This document shows positions 63,181 through 64,000 of a DNA stretch of 64,000 nt, in pieces (position 1 is the first letter of the stretch; every line of letters starts with the position of its first letter). This DNA comes from Gerris lacustris (Eukaryota > Arthropoda > Insecta > Hemiptera > Gerridae): NCBI GenBank assembly GCA_951217055.1, contig OX578282.1, positions 72,755,092 to 72,819,091 on the forward strand. The letters are read 5' to 3'. The notes below the pieces were generated by a model, which ran no database searches, was not told the origin of the DNA, and was given only the letters and a program-made list of their open reading frames with translations. A program made the translations under genes and the position numbers.

Positions 63181-64000
63181 CCCTCCCGGGCTCCAGACAC
63201 TGTAACGTGCCTCAAGCAACTTAGTTCCAATAACTCTTCAACTCTTCTTAATGTTTTTAAAATTTGTTTGAACTCAATCCACTTTTTAATATATCTCGAG
63301 AACTGTCTGAAGATGGATATTTTGGACATTACTCAGTGAATTATCTAAGACTACGACAGCAGATGTGTCCTGTAGGCAAATCTTAATTTACCAAAAATGG
63401 GTGTTAAAATTATATTGTAACATTGCCATATAAGCATCAACTTATTTTTCAATACCTCATTTCGACCATATTTATCGTAATAATAGTTAAATATTCTTTC
63501 CCTACACTTCAAGACCCTTAAAATAAGGTATGATAAGGCACGCCGGGTAAAAACTTTTTTGTATTCGTCCACCAAATTGACCGCCATCTTGAAATTTCCT
63601 AAAACTAAACAGTTGTCACAAGTGCCGAGACGCACCTGTGTGACGAGTTTTGTTCAAATCGATTGATTTTCACGCCGGTTATCGTTAGAAAAAAAAAAAA
63701 AAAACTTTTGTCTCCGACAAGAAGATCTCACTTGCGCTCGTCCTATAAAATCATCAGAACGCTCTATAAATCAAAACATATATGTTGGATTAATTTACAA
63801 GCGTGTTAAGTTATTTGGAATATAGAAAGAAGCGAAGTTGCCGTTTGGAGTCAACTCGTTCAAGGTAATTATCAGAGTGGCAACTGAAAGTTGCACAAGT
63901 TATAAATATGCACGAAACAATGAGGTCGGGTTGGAGTCAAGTTATGCATAAAGCTCGGGCATTAAACTTTGGTAATTTAGCCGGGCGACACCAAGTTAAA
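63181..64000. other. Unassigned sequence to the window edge
   Basis: A 94-codon minus frame at 63351-63635 (MRLGTCDNCLVLGNFKMAVN) includes GGTGCGTCTCGGCACTTG and CAAGATGGCGGTCAATTTGG, the sort of string seen near T and A ends, so it is probably a decayed repeat rather than a gene. A poly-A run lies at about 63689-63704. Confidence 0.35.

Noticed and set aside
63351..63635. 94-codon minus ORF as a gene
   Set aside because: It contains CAAGATGGCGG and primer-like strings typical of interspersed repeat ends, and there is no recognisable domain.

Overview
The window looks like nuclear DNA of a large, repeat-rich animal genome, most likely an arthropod and probably an insect. The evidence is strong AT richness, a Helitron with canonical ends, Jockey-type non-LTR retrotransposon fragments, tRNA-like SINE heads, many MITE-like elements and many minisatellites. 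No bacterial-style operon, rRNA, intact tRNA, CRISPR array or complete cellular gene can be supported. The order and species cannot be named from the sequence.

Most of the window is layered transposable elements. I grouped repeats by eye and name them here for reference. A carries 'GACAGACCGACAGACACGG' (10.9, 12.2, 28.2, 37.1, 52.4 kb). B has ends GGGTCCGTAGGC and GCCTACGGACCC (13.1, 18.5, 41.4, 50.2, 58.0 kb). C is about 0.75 kb and carries an 'ACGCGAGCG' core (1.0, 24.3, 37.8, 41.8, 62.7 kb). F is a long foldback element starting CCCAACAAAAACAC (32.3, 44.8-49.6, 50.2 kb). T begins ACTAGCTGGATACCC (11.2, 22.3, 59.1 kb). Y is a MITE-like family carrying a small conserved ORF that resembles the N-terminus of tyrosine-recombinase proteins (4.6, 26.8, 30.2, 39.6, 55.6 kb, with a divergent relative at 19.3 kb). 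Several insertions interrupt one another: T in A, Y in the Helitron, the Y relative in B, C in B, and B in F. This gives relative ages.

Layout. 0-9 kb: Jockey fragment, C copy, composite Helitron (2411-5826), inverted repeats and hammerhead-like motifs. 9-17 kb: A and T copies, a tRNA-like SINE and simple arrays. 17-31 kb: an unassigned 198-codon ORF, a B copy whose end is amplified into a 39-bp array, a second C copy, a tRNA-like head, a Jockey RT fragment, Y copies and GC-rich patches. 31-46 kb: MITEs, a long-TIR element, two near-identical C copies and an interrupted B copy. 46.9-49.5 kb: about 52 copies of a 50-bp unit derived from F. 53.1-54.7 kb: about 74 copies of a 22-bp unit containing ATTGG. 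55-64 kb: the best cellular coding candidate (an exon on the minus strand at 55409-55524), the last Y copy, B, T and C copies, and paired hairpins at 61.8 kb with a compensatory base-pair change.

The strongest leads are: two minisatellites whose units are recognisable segments of transposable elements present singly elsewhere in the window; the Y family; an exon whose 5' splice site is duplicated in frame; and the covarying hairpins. All similarities were judged by eye without database searches.
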